Numbered from the stretch's first letter, positions 17,809-27,439 are shown. The stretch: 64,000 nt of DNA from Bifidobacterium sp. ESL0784 (GCF_029433295.1 NZ_JAQTHV010000001.1:496001-560000), one strand, 5' to 3'. Notes: generated from the sequence alone by a model not told the origin. Numbers and translations: made by a program.

Positions 17809-19083
17809 ATGAGCAATATCAGAGATGTCCAATACCTTGAGCCGCTTGACGCCAAGGATGCGGTCGGCGAGGTCGCCGAGCTCTTTGTCGATACGTTCAA
17901 CGAAGCCCCCGCCGGCGTGTGGTCGGCGCCGGGACGCGTGAACCTGATCGGCGAGCATACCGACTACAACGCCGGGCTTTGCCTGCCCATCGCCCTGCCG
18001 CACCGCACGTTCATCGCCGTCGCCCCGAAGGAAAGCGGCGTGGTGCGCGTCGTTTCCAGTTTCGGCGGCCACAAGCCGGTGACGGTCGACCTCGATGGGT
18101 TGAAGGCCCGGGATGTCGACGGCTGGGCCGCCTACCCGATTGGCGTGGCATGGGCGCTGCGCGAGGCCGGCTTTGACGCGGTGAAAGGTTTCGACGCCGC
18201 ATTCGTCTCGTGTGTGCCAGTCGGCGGCGGGCTGAGCTCGTCGGCCGCGATGACCTGCTCCACGGCGCTCGCGCTTGACGACATTTACAAGCTCGGTTTC
18301 GGCGGCAGCGACGAAGGACGTGTCACTCTGATCCAGGCCGCGATAAAAGCCGAGAACGACATGGCCGGTGCTTCGACCGGTGGCCTTGACCAGAACGCTT
18401 CCATGCGTTGCACCCCCAACCATGCGCTGCTTCTGGATTGCCGCCCGGAGCTTGACGCGCTGCACAGCGTCTCGCAGCAGCCCTTCGATCTGGATTCGTT
18501 GGGATTGGAGCTTTTGGTCGTCGATACGCAGGCGAACCACCAGCTCAACGATGGTCAGTACGAGGCCCGCCGCAGCATGTGCGGAGAGGCCGCGAAGGTG
18601 CTTGGCGTTGAAAACCTGCGCGTCGTTGCTGACAGTATTTTTGAGAGTGCCGGTGATAACAGCGATGCCAGGCAGGCCGCGTTGCAGGATGTGCTCGGTA
18701 AGCTGCCTGATGAGACCATGAAGAAGCGTGTCCGCCATGTCATCACTGAGATCTGGCGCGTTCCGGAGTTTGTGAAGGCGTTTGGTTCCGGGGATATCAA
18801 GGAGGCAGGGCGCCTGTTCAACGTCTCCCACGATTCGTTGGCCGCCGATTACGAGGTCACCGTCCCCGAGTTGGATGTGGCCGTGGATGTGGCCCGTAAA
18901 CACGGAGCCTACGGCGCCCGCATGACCGGTGGTGGTTTCGGCGGCTCCATCATTGCGCTGGTCGACAAAGGGCAAGGCCGTCCCGTGGCCCAGGCTGTGG
19001 CCGACGAATTTGCACATCGTGGTTTCCATGCACCCCGTGCCTTGGCCGCGGTCGCTTCCGATTCTGCGCGTAAAGAGGCGTAA
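17809..19083 (+). CDS. galK: galactokinase
   Basis: A 424-residue GHMP kinase that phosphorylates galactose at C1. All three GHMP motifs are present: GRVNLIGEHTDYN near residue 43 (galactokinase signature), the phosphate-binding loop GGGLSSSAAM near residue 142, and GGGFGGSIIAL near the C-terminus. A strong ribosome site (TGGAGGAAATCAA) precedes the ATG. It acts with galT and would take galactose released by the alpha-galactosidase encoded at 25142. Confidence 0.96.
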   Translation: MSNIRDVQYLEPLDAKDAVGEVAELFVDTFNEAPAGVWSAPGRVNLIGEHTDYNAGLCLPIALPHRTFIAVAPKESGVVRVVSSFGGHKPVTVDLDGLKARDVDGWAAYPIGVAWALREAGFDAVKGFDAAFVSCVPVGGGLSSSAAMTCSTALALDDIYKLGFGGSDEGRVTLIQAAIKAENDMAGASTGGLDQNASMRCTPNHALLLDCRPELDALHSVSQQPFDLDSLGLELLVVDTQANHQLNDGQYEARRSMCGEAAKVLGVENLRVVADSIFESAGDNSDARQAALQDVLGKLPDETMKKRVRHVITEIWRVPEFVKAFGSGDIKEAGRLFNVSHDSLAADYEVTVPELDVAVDVARKHGAYGARMTGGGFGGSIIALVDKGQGRPVAQAVADEFAHRGFHAPRALAAVASDSARKEA

Positions 19084-19191
19084 ATACGATCATCGAATCC
19101 AATTTGTAATGATATTGCAAGGGCTCAGTACTGATTGCAATACAACTTTATGGTAATTTTGCTGAAGTTGTGATGAACCTGCGATATCCGT

Positions 19192-19234
19192 AAAGGGGCT
19201 GTGAACGCTGGTGGAGATACCGTCACAGCCCTTT
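19192..19234 (+). terminator. hairpin after galK
   Basis: AAAGGGGCTGTGA (19192-19204) pairs with TCACAGCCCTTT (19223-19234) with a single bulged G. No T-tract follows. The gap upstream (19084-19191) also holds the palindrome TCAGTACTGA (19125-19134) flanked by two ATTGCAA copies, a possible regulatory site for the next operon. Confidence 0.55.
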
Positions 19235-19286
19235 CGCGTCCCAGCGGTTCTCGCTTAATCTGACAAACGCTAGGAGGATCGTGCTT

Positions 19287-19361
19287 ATGTGCATGTTGGA
19301 TTTGGACTTGGAGCGGCTCGGGGATTCGGCGAACCCGCAATTCGTGGGAGCGGCCCGATGA
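19287..19361 (+). CDS. 24-residue leader ORF upstream of the thiolase gene
   Basis: A short frame starts with ATG at 19287 and ends with TGA at 19359-19361. It begins MCMLDLDLERL and ends QFVGAAR. It has the best ribosome site in the neighbourhood, AGGAGG at 19272-19277, nine bases before its ATG. Its stop overlaps the thiolase ATG as ATGA, the same overlap seen between the thiolase and HMG-CoA reductase genes. It may be a real leader peptide that couples translation. Alternatively, AGGAGG may serve an in-frame GTG at 19289 that would extend the thiolase by 23 residues. Not recognised as a known peptide. Confidence 0.45.
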   Translation: MCMLDLDLERLGDSANPQFVGAAR

Positions 19362-20533
19362 GCGAGACGCAGATTCGTGATGATGACGTGGTCATCGCCG
19401 CCTCGTGGCGTAGTGCAACCGGTAAATTCCGTGGCGGGTTGAGCGCAATGAGCGCGGTGGATATGGCCACTGAGCTGGTCAAACGCGGATTGCAACGTTC
19501 GGGTCTGTCCGCGGAAATCTTCGATCAGGTGATTCTGGGCAATGTGCTCGGCACCGGCTCCAAACAGAACGTCGCGCGGCAAGTGCAGCTCGGCGCGGGA
19601 ATGCCGATCGTCGGTACTGCCATGACCATTAATCAGGTCTGCGGTTCCGGGCTCAAGGCCATCCGTCTGGCCCAAAGCGCCATCGCAATGGGTGACGCAA
19701 ACGTGGTGCTGACCGGCGGAACCGAAAGCATGTCGAACGCGACCGCTTTCGCGCGTCGTACCGGCAAGAATGAATTCGATTTCGAACACTGGAGCGACAC
19801 GCTGCATCACGATGCGCTCAACGATGCGTTCGGTGACTACGCCATGGGGGTCACCGCAGAAAATCTGGCGAAACGTTTCGGCGTGGAGCGTGAGTCTTTG
19901 GATCAGTATGCGGTTGATTCCCAGCGCAAGGCCTCTGCGGCTTGGAATGCCGGTTATTTCGATGACGAAGTGCTGCCGGTCGGCGGGCTTGAACGCGATG
20001 AAACCATGCGGCCGGAAACCAGCATTGAAGGGCTTTCCAGGCTGAAGCCGGTTTACGAAGTCGAAGGAATCGTAACTGCAGGTAATACGTCTCCACTGAG
20101 CGACGGTGCTGCATTGATGGTGGTGACCACGGCGGCCAAAGCCCGCGAACTCGGGCTTAAGGCGCAGGCGGTGATCCGCGGGTACGCCGAGGTCGGCTAT
20201 CGGCCCGACCAGATGGGCTACGCCACGATTCCGGCTATCAAAAAGGTGCTGGAACGCTGCAGGCAGAAGGTTGCCGACATCGATCTCTATGAAGTCAACG
20301 AGGCGTTCGCCACCCAAGCGTGGCTGACGCGTGAACAGCTGGGCATCGACCCGACACGTTACAACATTTCCGGCGGGGCGCTCGCGCTGGGGCATGCGCT
20401 TGGTGCTTCCGGGGCGAGGATATTGACCACGCTGGTCCATAACCTGCGCCGCACGGGCAAGGCGCTCGGCGTCGCGGCGTTGTGCGTCGGCGGCGGTCAG
20501 GGCGTGGCCATGGAGGTGGAGAACATACGATGA
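19358..20533 (+). CDS. acetyl-CoA C-acetyltransferase (thiolase)
   Basis: A 391-residue biosynthetic-type thiolase, expected to condense two acetyl-CoA to acetoacetyl-CoA, the first step of the mevalonate pathway. The acylated cysteine is in VCGSGLKA near residue 95. EVNEAFA and GGALALGHALGASG (catalytic His) and CVGGGQG (second Cys) complete the active site. The ATG at 19358 has GGGAG seven bases upstream and fits the usual thiolase N-terminus. It overlaps the next gene by four bases (ATGA), so translation is probably coupled. Genomic context with mvaA and mvaS sets its role. Confidence 0.93.
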   Translation: MSETQIRDDDVVIAASWRSATGKFRGGLSAMSAVDMATELVKRGLQRSGLSAEIFDQVILGNVLGTGSKQNVARQVQLGAGMPIVGTAMTINQVCGSGLKAIRLAQSAIAMGDANVVLTGGTESMSNATAFARRTGKNEFDFEHWSDTLHHDALNDAFGDYAMGVTAENLAKRFGVERESLDQYAVDSQRKASAAWNAGYFDDEVLPVGGLERDETMRPETSIEGLSRLKPVYEVEGIVTAGNTSPLSDGAALMVVTTAAKARELGLKAQAVIRGYAEVGYRPDQMGYATIPAIKKVLERCRQKVADIDLYEVNEAFATQAWLTREQLGIDPTRYNISGGALALGHALGASGARILTTLVHNLRRTGKALGVAALCVGGGQGVAMEVENIR

Positions 20534-21798
20534 CGAAATTCTACGAGCTTTCCACGGCGGATCGGCTTGCGCAACTGCGTACCGAAGGCGCGATCGAGGA
20601 TGATGATCTGCGGATTTTGAGCGACGAACCGGCATTGCCGACCGCGGTGGCCGCCAATATGGTGGAGAACCAGATCGGCAATTTCCCGGTACCTCTTGGC
20701 TTGGCCGACCATTTCGTCATAGACGGCGAAAAGCTGCGGGTTCCGATGGCGGTCGAAGAGCCCTCCGTAATCGCCGCCGCCAGCAATGCAGCGCATCGCA
20801 TCGCCCGCGCCGGCGGTTTCCGCACATCGGTGCATCGTGACGGCATCACGGCGCAGATAGTGTTTACCGGTATTGCTGAGGATTTCGAGGTTCTGCGAAC
20901 ATTTGTGCATGAGCATGAGGTGGAAATCCGCAAAGTTGCCCGTGACGCGCATCCCAGCCTGGAAACCCATGGGGGAGGGTTGCGCAAGATCAGTGTGGTA
21001 AAAAGTGCTGAAGGATTTGCGCAAATCGACTTGCTGATCGACCCGGGCGATGCCATGGGTGCGAACGTGGTCAATACCATCGCCGAAGTCGTCGCCAGGT
21101 ATTGCGCCGACCGGCTTGACGGGTTTGACCTGTTGATGGCGATACTTTCCAACGATACGGAAAATCAGCGTGCGCGCTCCGAGGCACGCATCGATTTCGA
21201 CAACCTGCCCACCCGTGACATGGATGGTGTTGAGGTCGCGCGTCGTATCGTCGCGGCGGCACGTTTCGCCGAAATCTCGCCGTTGCGGGCTGCCACCCAC
21301 AACAAAGGCATCATGAACGGCATCAACGCAGCGGTGCTCGCCACTGGCAACGACACCAGAAACATCAACGCTGCCGCCTACGCCGACCTCAACGAGCAAC
21401 GCAGAACCTGGACGAAATGGACCATCGACGAAGAGCGTTGCCAGCTGGTCGGCCGTATCGATATCTCTCTGCCGCTGGGCAGCGTCGGGGGTGCGATATC
21501 GACGCTACCGATGGCAAAATTGAGCCTCAAGCTGTTGCATAATCCTGATACCGAACGTCTTATGGGCATCGTCGCCAGCGTTGGTCTGGCCTCCAATCTT
21601 TCGGCGATGCGCGCGCTCGTGACGCGCGGCATCCAGGAGGGCCATATGAACCTGCAGTTCAAAAGCCTTGCAATGTCCGCCGGAGCAAGACCGGAGGAGC
21701 TGGAGCGGGTGGTGGCGGGGCTTCGCGCCGATCCGGCACATGCCAGCTTGGAAACCGCGGCAAACCTGCTTACCCAGCTACGTAATACATTGAAGTAA
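20530..21798 (+). CDS. mvaA: hydroxymethylglutaryl-CoA reductase, class II
   Basis: A 422-residue degradative-type (class II) HMG-CoA reductase, producing mevalonate from HMG-CoA. Seen motifs are ENQIGNFPVPLG (substrate loop), EPSVIAAASNAA (catalytic Glu), DAMGANVVNT, HNKGIMNGI (catalytic Lys) and EGHMNLQFKSLA (catalytic His). It has no membrane anchor, as expected of bacterial enzymes. It overlaps the thiolase gene by ATGA, and 33 bases separate it from the HMG-CoA synthase gene. The nucleotide preference (NADH or NADPH) cannot be read from the sequence with confidence. Confidence 0.95.
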   Translation: MTKFYELSTADRLAQLRTEGAIEDDDLRILSDEPALPTAVAANMVENQIGNFPVPLGLADHFVIDGEKLRVPMAVEEPSVIAAASNAAHRIARAGGFRTSVHRDGITAQIVFTGIAEDFEVLRTFVHEHEVEIRKVARDAHPSLETHGGGLRKISVVKSAEGFAQIDLLIDPGDAMGANVVNTIAEVVARYCADRLDGFDLLMAILSNDTENQRARSEARIDFDNLPTRDMDGVEVARRIVAAARFAEISPLRAATHNKGIMNGINAAVLATGNDTRNINAAAYADLNEQRRTWTKWTIDEERCQLVGRIDISLPLGSVGGAISTLPMAKLSLKLLHNPDTERLMGIVASVGLASNLSAMRALVTRGIQEGHMNLQFKSLAMSAGARPEELERVVAGLRADPAHASLETAANLLTQLRNTLK

Positions 21799-21831
21799 TT
21801 GCAGTAAAAACAAACACGAAACGGACGAGTC

Positions 21832-23031
21832 ATGACACAGGAATCCAACCAGGCCGACAATGTCAAGGTCGGCATTGACAAAATCAACTTCTATACACCC
21901 AACCACTATCTCGATTTGGTCGATTTGGCCGAAGCGAGGGGCGTGGACCCGAACAAATTCCTTGTCGGCATCGGCCAGAGCAGGATGTCGGTCGCCGCGC
22001 TCGACCAGGACATCGTCGCCATGGCCGCCAATGCTGCCGAGCCGATGCTTTCAGCCGACGATCGGCAGGAAATCGGCCTGCTGGTTCTCGCCACGGAAAG
22101 CGGCATCGACCAGTCCAAAGCCGCCGCGCTTTTTGTGCAAGACCTGCTGAAGCTGAATGACGATCTTCGCGCGATCGAAATCAAAGAAGCCTGCTACGGG
22201 GCCACCGCCGGCATTCAGCTCGCCTGCGATTACGTGCGCAGCCATCCCGGCCGCAAGGCGCTGGTCATCGCTTCGGACATCGCCCGTTACGGCCTCGATA
22301 CACCGGGCGAAGTGACGCAGGGCGCGGGCGCGGTGGCGATGCTCGTCACCGGCGACCCGTCCATCCTCGCCATCGAGCCGGAATCATTCTACGAAAGCCG
22401 CAGCACCGGTGACTTCTGGCGTCCAAATTATTCCACCGTCGCCTTCGCACGCGGCAAGTTCTCGGAGGAAGTCTACGTCGGCATGTTCGAGGAACTCTGG
22501 GACAAAGCGCAGCAGCAAGGTGTGGCAAGCCCTGAAAATCTGCAGGCGCTGCTCTTCCACATCCCGTTCTCGAAAATGGGCCGCAAAGGCCTGCGGACGT
22601 TGGGTAACGGCAAAATCAACGAAGCTGATTACGTGCGCCTGACCGAGCGTTTCGAACAGAGCATCGTCTACGGCAAAGAGGTCGGCAATATCTACACCGG
22701 CTCGATTTACATCGCTCTGGTCTCGCTGCTCGAAAATGATAAAAGTCTCAAACCTGGCGACCGCATCGGTCTCTATTCCTACGGTTCCGGTTCCGTAGCG
22801 GAACTTTATTTCGGCACGTTGCAGCCCGGTTACCGTGAGCGCTTGGATACCCAAAGCCACCGTGCCTTGCTCGATAATCGCGAGCGCCTGAGCATGAGCG
22901 AATACGAGGCGATGTTCAGCGCCCAACTGGTCGCCGACGGCTCGCAGCAGGACCTTGGCCGCAGCGATCATAGCGCCGATGCCCCTCACTATCTGAAGGG
23001 AATGAAGGCCCACGAACGACAGTATCGCTGA
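21832..23031 (+). CDS. mvaS: hydroxymethylglutaryl-CoA synthase
   Basis: A 399-residue bacterial HMG-CoA synthase that adds acetyl-CoA to acetoacetyl-CoA. The catalytic Glu is in LATESGIDQSKA, the acetylated Cys in EACYGATAGIQLA and the His in LFHIPFSKMGRKGL; all three are conserved. With the thiolase and reductase genes it completes the upper mevalonate pathway in one operon. The lower-pathway genes (mevalonate kinase, phosphomevalonate kinase, decarboxylase) are not in the window. The convergent transporter gene ends 57 bases further on. Confidence 0.95.
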   Translation: MTQESNQADNVKVGIDKINFYTPNHYLDLVDLAEARGVDPNKFLVGIGQSRMSVAALDQDIVAMAANAAEPMLSADDRQEIGLLVLATESGIDQSKAAALFVQDLLKLNDDLRAIEIKEACYGATAGIQLACDYVRSHPGRKALVIASDIARYGLDTPGEVTQGAGAVAMLVTGDPSILAIEPESFYESRSTGDFWRPNYSTVAFARGKFSEEVYVGMFEELWDKAQQQGVASPENLQALLFHIPFSKMGRKGLRTLGNGKINEADYVRLTERFEQSIVYGKEVGNIYTGSIYIALVSLLENDKSLKPGDRIGLYSYGSGSVAELYFGTLQPGYRERLDTQSHRALLDNRERLSMSEYEAMFSAQLVADGSQQDLGRSDHSADAPHYLKGMKAHERQYR

Positions 23032-23088
23032 GATTGCGATGCCGCTCATGGGCCTTCAAAGCAAGACAGGTAACCTACCTGGTTTCCA

Positions 23089-24621
23089 TTAATTCTTCTC
23101 TGCCGTGTCGGTAGTGTTTGGCTTGGATTCCACCGTTACGCTTGCGGTTTCTTCCACCGTGTCCCCGCTCGGGGATTGAACGACGGAAGCTTCCATGGAG
23201 ACCTCGGTTTCCGGCCTGAGCTTGGTCTCAAGCTTTTTCACGATTTCCTCATGCCTGCCTTCCGTCAGGGTGACTTTCAGCGCGAAGACGATGGCCGAAA
23301 TCACGATGAGGACCAGCGGCATGTAAAGCATGAAACCTTTGAACTGGGTCACTCCGGTATTCGAGATGTCAGCGGCCGTGGCCGAACCGGTCATACCTGC
23401 CGACACGGCGGCGAAGCTGACGATAGCCGTCGAGAATGAGCCGGCAAGCTTGTCGATCAACGGGCGGACGGTGAGGGTGACGGATTCGTTGCGCGTTCCC
23501 AGCTTGAGCTGGCCGTATTCCACGCAGTCCGAGATGGTGTTGAGCACCACCAGGAACACCAGCGGTTGCGCCACATAGCACAGGCCGGTCGCCACCAAGG
23601 CCAGCGTCACGCTGCGCCCGGAGAAGATGAAGAGGATATAGCCCACCACTTCGATGACGACGGAATACAGGTAGACGCGCTTGCGGGTGACGAGACGTTG
23701 CAGGGTGGGGAAGCTGACAACGGCGAGGATGCCCAGCACGGCTTCGACCACACCCACCAGCGAATACGATTCCGGCTTGCCCAGAACGTAACGGAAGTAA
23801 TAGACGATCATGGAATTGGTTGTGGAGAACCCGAAGGCGAAGAGCAGATAGGCCAGGGCCGTCCACATCAGCTGATCGTTCTTGCCGATGATACGGAAGA
23901 TGTCGCGGAACGAGGTCTTCTGGGTGTTCTTCCTGATGGCGTCCTGCCCCTCTTGAGTGCCCCAGCAGGTGAGCAGTGCGCCGACAAGCGAGAGCGCGGC
24001 GATCACGATGGCGAATCCGAGCCAGCCGGCGCGGGTCTGTTCGCTGCCTTGCGTATGCGCGAAGATGTGGGAGAACCAGACATTAAGCGGTACCAGAACC
24101 ACGGCGACGCCGGTGCCGCCCAAAGTCGAGCCGAAGCGGGCGATGGAGCTGATGCTCGCGCGGGAATCGGAGTCCAGGCTCAGCGATGGCAGCAGACCCC
24201 AGAACGCGACGTCAAGCACGGAATAGGAGAAGTCGGCGATGACAAACACGATGACGAACAGCACCAGATAGACAATGGGGTGGGTTGCGGTGAGTCCGAA
24301 GAAATTGGAGAAGATCAGCACCAGAGCGATGGAGCTGATGATGGCCCCGCCCATAATCCACGGTTTGAACTTTCCCCATCGGGTGTGGGTGTTGTCGACT
24401 AAAGCGCCCAGGAACGGATCGAAGAAGATCTCCACGACACGGATGGTGACGACCAACGTGGTGATGATCCCGATCAGCCAGGCGTTGACCTGGCCGCCGT
24501 TCGGTGTCTCCAGAAGCTGGCTGGTGACAAAGGTGATGAAATACGTCGTCAATGCCGCATAGAAGGCGTCGTGTCCGAACGCGCCGAATGCGTAAGTGAT
24601 GGATTGCTTTAATTTGCTCAT
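23089..24621 (-). CDS. GPH-family sugar:cation symporter (probable alpha-galactoside transporter)
   Basis: A 510-residue protein with about twelve membrane segments, of the glycoside-pentoside-hexuronide family (MelB/LacS relatives). It begins MSKLKQSITYAFGAFGHD. A typical GPH loop is seen in VDNTHTRWGKFKPWI. There is no PTS IIA-like domain; the C-terminal 60 residues are a charged Thr/Val/Glu-rich tail. The start is taken at 24621, where AAGGGG precedes the ATG; the frame stays open 71 codons upstream, but that part is basic and not family-like. It is divergent from the alpha-galactosidase gene, so melibiose or raffinose-type sugars are the likely substrates (inference). Confidence 0.87.
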   Translation of the reverse strand: MSKLKQSITYAFGAFGHDAFYAALTTYFITFVTSQLLETPNGGQVNAWLIGIITTLVVTIRVVEIFFDPFLGALVDNTHTRWGKFKPWIMGGAIISSIALVLIFSNFFGLTATHPIVYLVLFVIVFVIADFSYSVLDVAFWGLLPSLSLDSDSRASISSIARFGSTLGGTGVAVVLVPLNVWFSHIFAHTQGSEQTRAGWLGFAIVIAALSLVGALLTCWGTQEGQDAIRKNTQKTSFRDIFRIIGKNDQLMWTALAYLLFAFGFSTTNSMIVYYFRYVLGKPESYSLVGVVEAVLGILAVVSFPTLQRLVTRKRVYLYSVVIEVVGYILFIFSGRSVTLALVATGLCYVAQPLVFLVVLNTISDCVEYGQLKLGTRNESVTLTVRPLIDKLAGSFSTAIVSFAAVSAGMTGSATAADISNTGVTQFKGFMLYMPLVLIVISAIVFALKVTLTEGRHEEIVKKLETKLRPETEVSMEASVVQSPSGDTVEETASVTVESKPNTTDTAEKN

Positions 24622-25141
24622 GTTGTTCCCCTTCTTGTTCTGTCTGCGAAAGATGGTGCCACTACGCTCCCATGGCTTTCGAATAAGGTTGTCTTTCTTC
24701 TTGCGTCTTCGAGGGCGTGCATTCCGGCACCTCTGCCTCATGCGGCCCTGCATGTCCCGGGCAATCATGAATCGCCGGTTTTGGAGCTCATCCTGCCCAT
24801 CGCTGTGTTCCTTTCGATCCGCATTGACTGCCATATGTGCTTCGTTACAACAGCTTTCCTAAGTATTATGTGCCCGCAAAGCCGCGGCGATGCGGCAATG
24901 ACGTGGGCTGATTGCGTGATTTTGTTGTTTGTTTGTGATGGTTCGTGGAACTTCGTAACGGCCTAGACGCGCTTCAGACGGCTTGGCGGCGCCCTGTCCG
25001 GTCACAAAATCGCGGGAGGAAGACACCGATATCGCTTTCATCGACAGGGTCGGTATAGAACAATGCATAGTTGAGGCGTTTTGTTTCGTCGTACACCCCG
25101 ATATGGGTCAGCGGCGGCAGGCCGATCAAAGGAGACAACGT
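24622..25141. other. divergent intergenic region of the alpha-galactoside module
   Basis: This is 520 bases between the symporter gene (leftward) and the alpha-galactosidase gene (rightward). It must contain both promoters and presumably the AraC-family binding site. I see no consensus -35/-10 pair or strong palindrome that I would defend. AAAGGAG at 25128-25134 is the ribosome site of the alpha-galactosidase gene. Confidence 0.5.
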
Positions 25142-27439
25142 ATGCAATCCTCATATGGCGAGGCACGGGTGTTTGTTCACGACGATGGTAGGCAGTTCCA
25201 TCTGACCAATGGTCAGGTGAGCTACATCATCGCGGTGAACGGCGAAGGCAAACTCTTACAATTGTATTATGGGGCCGCTGTGCGGGACCAGGATGATTTC
25301 GGCTATCTGATTGAGATGCAGCGTCGGTCCACAGCTTCGTGCCCGATCGAGGGCAATCTGGTCTATTCGCTTGAGCACCTGCGGCAGGAATTTCCCGAAT
25401 ACGGTACCAGCGATTACCGCATGCCAGCCATAAGTATGGCCCAGCCCAACGGTTCGCGTATCACCGACTTCCGTTTCGACGGCTACCGCATCGGCAAAGG
25501 CAAGCCGAAACTCGAGGGCCTGCCGGCCACCTATGTCGATCGGGAAAACGAGGCGGTGACGTTTTCGATCGATCTTGGCGACGAGCCTACGGGTGTGAAG
25601 GCCACGCTGATGTACACGATGTTTGCGGATCTGCCGGTGATGACCCGGAGCATAACGTTGCGCAACGAAGGCGACCAGGCCGTCGATATCGAGCGGCTGA
25701 TGAGTCTGAGCCTCGACCTGCCCGACGACGATTACGTTTTCACCCAGCTCACCGGCTCATGGGCCCGCGAGCGAAGCATCGTAACCAGCCGGCTGCACCC
25801 GGGCATCCAGCAGATAGGCTCGTTGCGCGGGTCGGCCTCGAGCCATATCCACAATCCAGCCTTCGCCCTGGCCCGCCCTGATGCCACGGAATCCCACGGC
25901 GAGGTCATAGGCGCCGCGTTCGTCTATTCCGGCAATTTCGAGGCGCACGTCGAAGTCGATCCCTTCGCCGTTTCAAGAGTGCAGATGGGCATCGCGGATT
26001 TCGGCTTCACTTGGCATCTTGAGCCCGGTTCCAGCTTCCAAAGCCCCGAAGCGGTGTTTGTATACACCTGCGAGGGCTACAACGGCATGAGCCATGCTTT
26101 CCACGACCTTGTGCGCCGCCATCTTGTGCGTGGCCCGTGGCGCGACAAGGAGCGTCCGGTGCTCATCAACAACTGGGAGGCCACCTATTTCGATTTCGAC
26201 GAAAAGGCGCTGCTTTCCATAGCCGGACAGGCGCAAAAGCTCGGAGTGGAGCTGTTTGTGCTCGATGACGGCTGGTTCGGCAATCGGCACAACGACACCG
26301 CAGGGCTTGGGGATTGGACGCCCAACCCTGAGCGTCTGCCGCACGGGCTCAACGGACTCGCCGAGCGCATCAATGGGCTGGGCATGATGTTCGGTCTCTG
26401 GTTCGAGCCCGAGATGGTCAACAAGGATTCCGAGCTCTACCGCGCCCATCCGGAATGGATGCTTCACACGCCTGGCCGCAGGGCCAGCCACGGGCGCAAT
26501 GAATACGTGCTCGACTTCACGAACCCGGACGTCGTCGACGAGATCTACCGGCAGATGCATACGGTGCTTTCCAGCGCGAACATCGGTTATATCAAGTGGG
26601 ATATGAACCGCTACATCACCGAGGCGTTTGACGCGACGCGCGGCGCCGAGCATCAGGGCGAGATCTTCCACCGTTATATCCTCGGCGTCTACCAGCTGCA
26701 CGAACGATTGCTAGAAGCCTTCCCGGATCTGATTATCGAAGGTTGCGCTTCGGGCGGCGGCCGTTTCGACATGGGCATGCTCTATTACGCCCCGCAGATC
26801 TGGACAAGCGACGATACCGACGCGGTGGAGCGTATGTCCATCCAATACGGCACCAGTATGTTCTACCCGCTGAGCTCCATGGGCTCGCACGTCTCGATCG
26901 TTCCCAACCACCAGACCGGCCGCGAGGTCTCGATGAACACCCGCGCCAACGTCGCCATGTTCGGCACCTTCGGTTACGAACTTGACCCAGCGGTATTGAG
27001 TGAGGAGGAATTCAAACAGGTCGCGGATGACGTGGCCTTCTTCAAGCAAAATCGTGAGCTGATCCATCAAGGTGACTTCTACCGCTTGGTTTCGCCATTT
27101 GAGAGAGATTCACGGCGCAATGACTGCATGGCGTGGATGGTGGTCTCCAAGGATCGCAGGCAGGCCATCGTCGGGGACTATCGCATGCTCGAACATCCGA
27201 TGTCGCCGTTTACCCGCCTGTATCTGCAGGGCCTTGACCCCGCGCTTCGCTATCGGATTGCAGTCAGGGGAGGGGCGAGCACCATCAACGGCCTGACCTT
27301 CGGCGGCGACGAGCTGATGAGAATCGGCATGATCTCCACCGATGCCTCGGCTTCCTCATCCGCCGAGGCGGGCGGCGTCAACAGCCTCGGGGACCCGCAT
27401 GATTTCGACTCAAGGCTGTTTGTGCTGAGCGCGTGCTAA
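25142..27439 (+). CDS. aga: alpha-galactosidase (GH36)
   Basis: A 765-residue glycoside hydrolase family 36 enzyme that releases galactose from melibiose, raffinose or stachyose. After an N-terminal beta-sandwich domain comes the barrel segment WEATYFDFDE. The nucleophile Asp is in KWDMNR near residue 487. The acid/base Asp is in CASGGGRFDMG...SDDTDA near residue 557. There is no signal peptide, so it acts inside the cell on imported sugar. The ATG at 25142 follows AAAGGAG by seven bases; the frame is open further upstream but unlike the family. It is flanked by a GPH symporter and an AraC-type regulator. Confidence 0.95.
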   Translation: MQSSYGEARVFVHDDGRQFHLTNGQVSYIIAVNGEGKLLQLYYGAAVRDQDDFGYLIEMQRRSTASCPIEGNLVYSLEHLRQEFPEYGTSDYRMPAISMAQPNGSRITDFRFDGYRIGKGKPKLEGLPATYVDRENEAVTFSIDLGDEPTGVKATLMYTMFADLPVMTRSITLRNEGDQAVDIERLMSLSLDLPDDDYVFTQLTGSWARERSIVTSRLHPGIQQIGSLRGSASSHIHNPAFALARPDATESHGEVIGAAFVYSGNFEAHVEVDPFAVSRVQMGIADFGFTWHLEPGSSFQSPEAVFVYTCEGYNGMSHAFHDLVRRHLVRGPWRDKERPVLINNWEATYFDFDEKALLSIAGQAQKLGVELFVLDDGWFGNRHNDTAGLGDWTPNPERLPHGLNGLAERINGLGMMFGLWFEPEMVNKDSELYRAHPEWMLHTPGRRASHGRNEYVLDFTNPDVVDEIYRQMHTVLSSANIGYIKWDMNRYITEAFDATRGAEHQGEIFHRYILGVYQLHERLLEAFPDLIIEGCASGGGRFDMGMLYYAPQIWTSDDTDAVERMSIQYGTSMFYPLSSMGSHVSIVPNHQTGREVSMNTRANVAMFGTFGYELDPAVLSEEEFKQVADDVAFFKQNRELIHQGDFYRLVSPFERDSRRNDCMAWMVVSKDRRQAIVGDYRMLEHPMSPFTRLYLQGLDPALRYRIAVRGGASTINGLTFGGDELMRIGMISTDASASSSAEAGGVNSLGDPHDFDSRLFVLSAC

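Noticed and set aside
19289-19357. GTG start giving a longer thiolase
   Set aside because: The extra 23 residues are unlike thiolase N-termini and ATG 19358 has its own GGGAG site. Not fully excluded, because AGGAGG is 11 bases upstream.
23067-23081. Short hairpin CAGGTA/TACCTG between mvaS and the convergent symporter gene
   Set aside because: Six pairs with a three-base loop and no T-tract; too weak to call a terminator.
24622-24834. 71-codon N-terminal extension of the GPH symporter
   Set aside because: The extension is Arg/Lys-rich and non-homologous, and a good ribosome site precedes ATG 24621.
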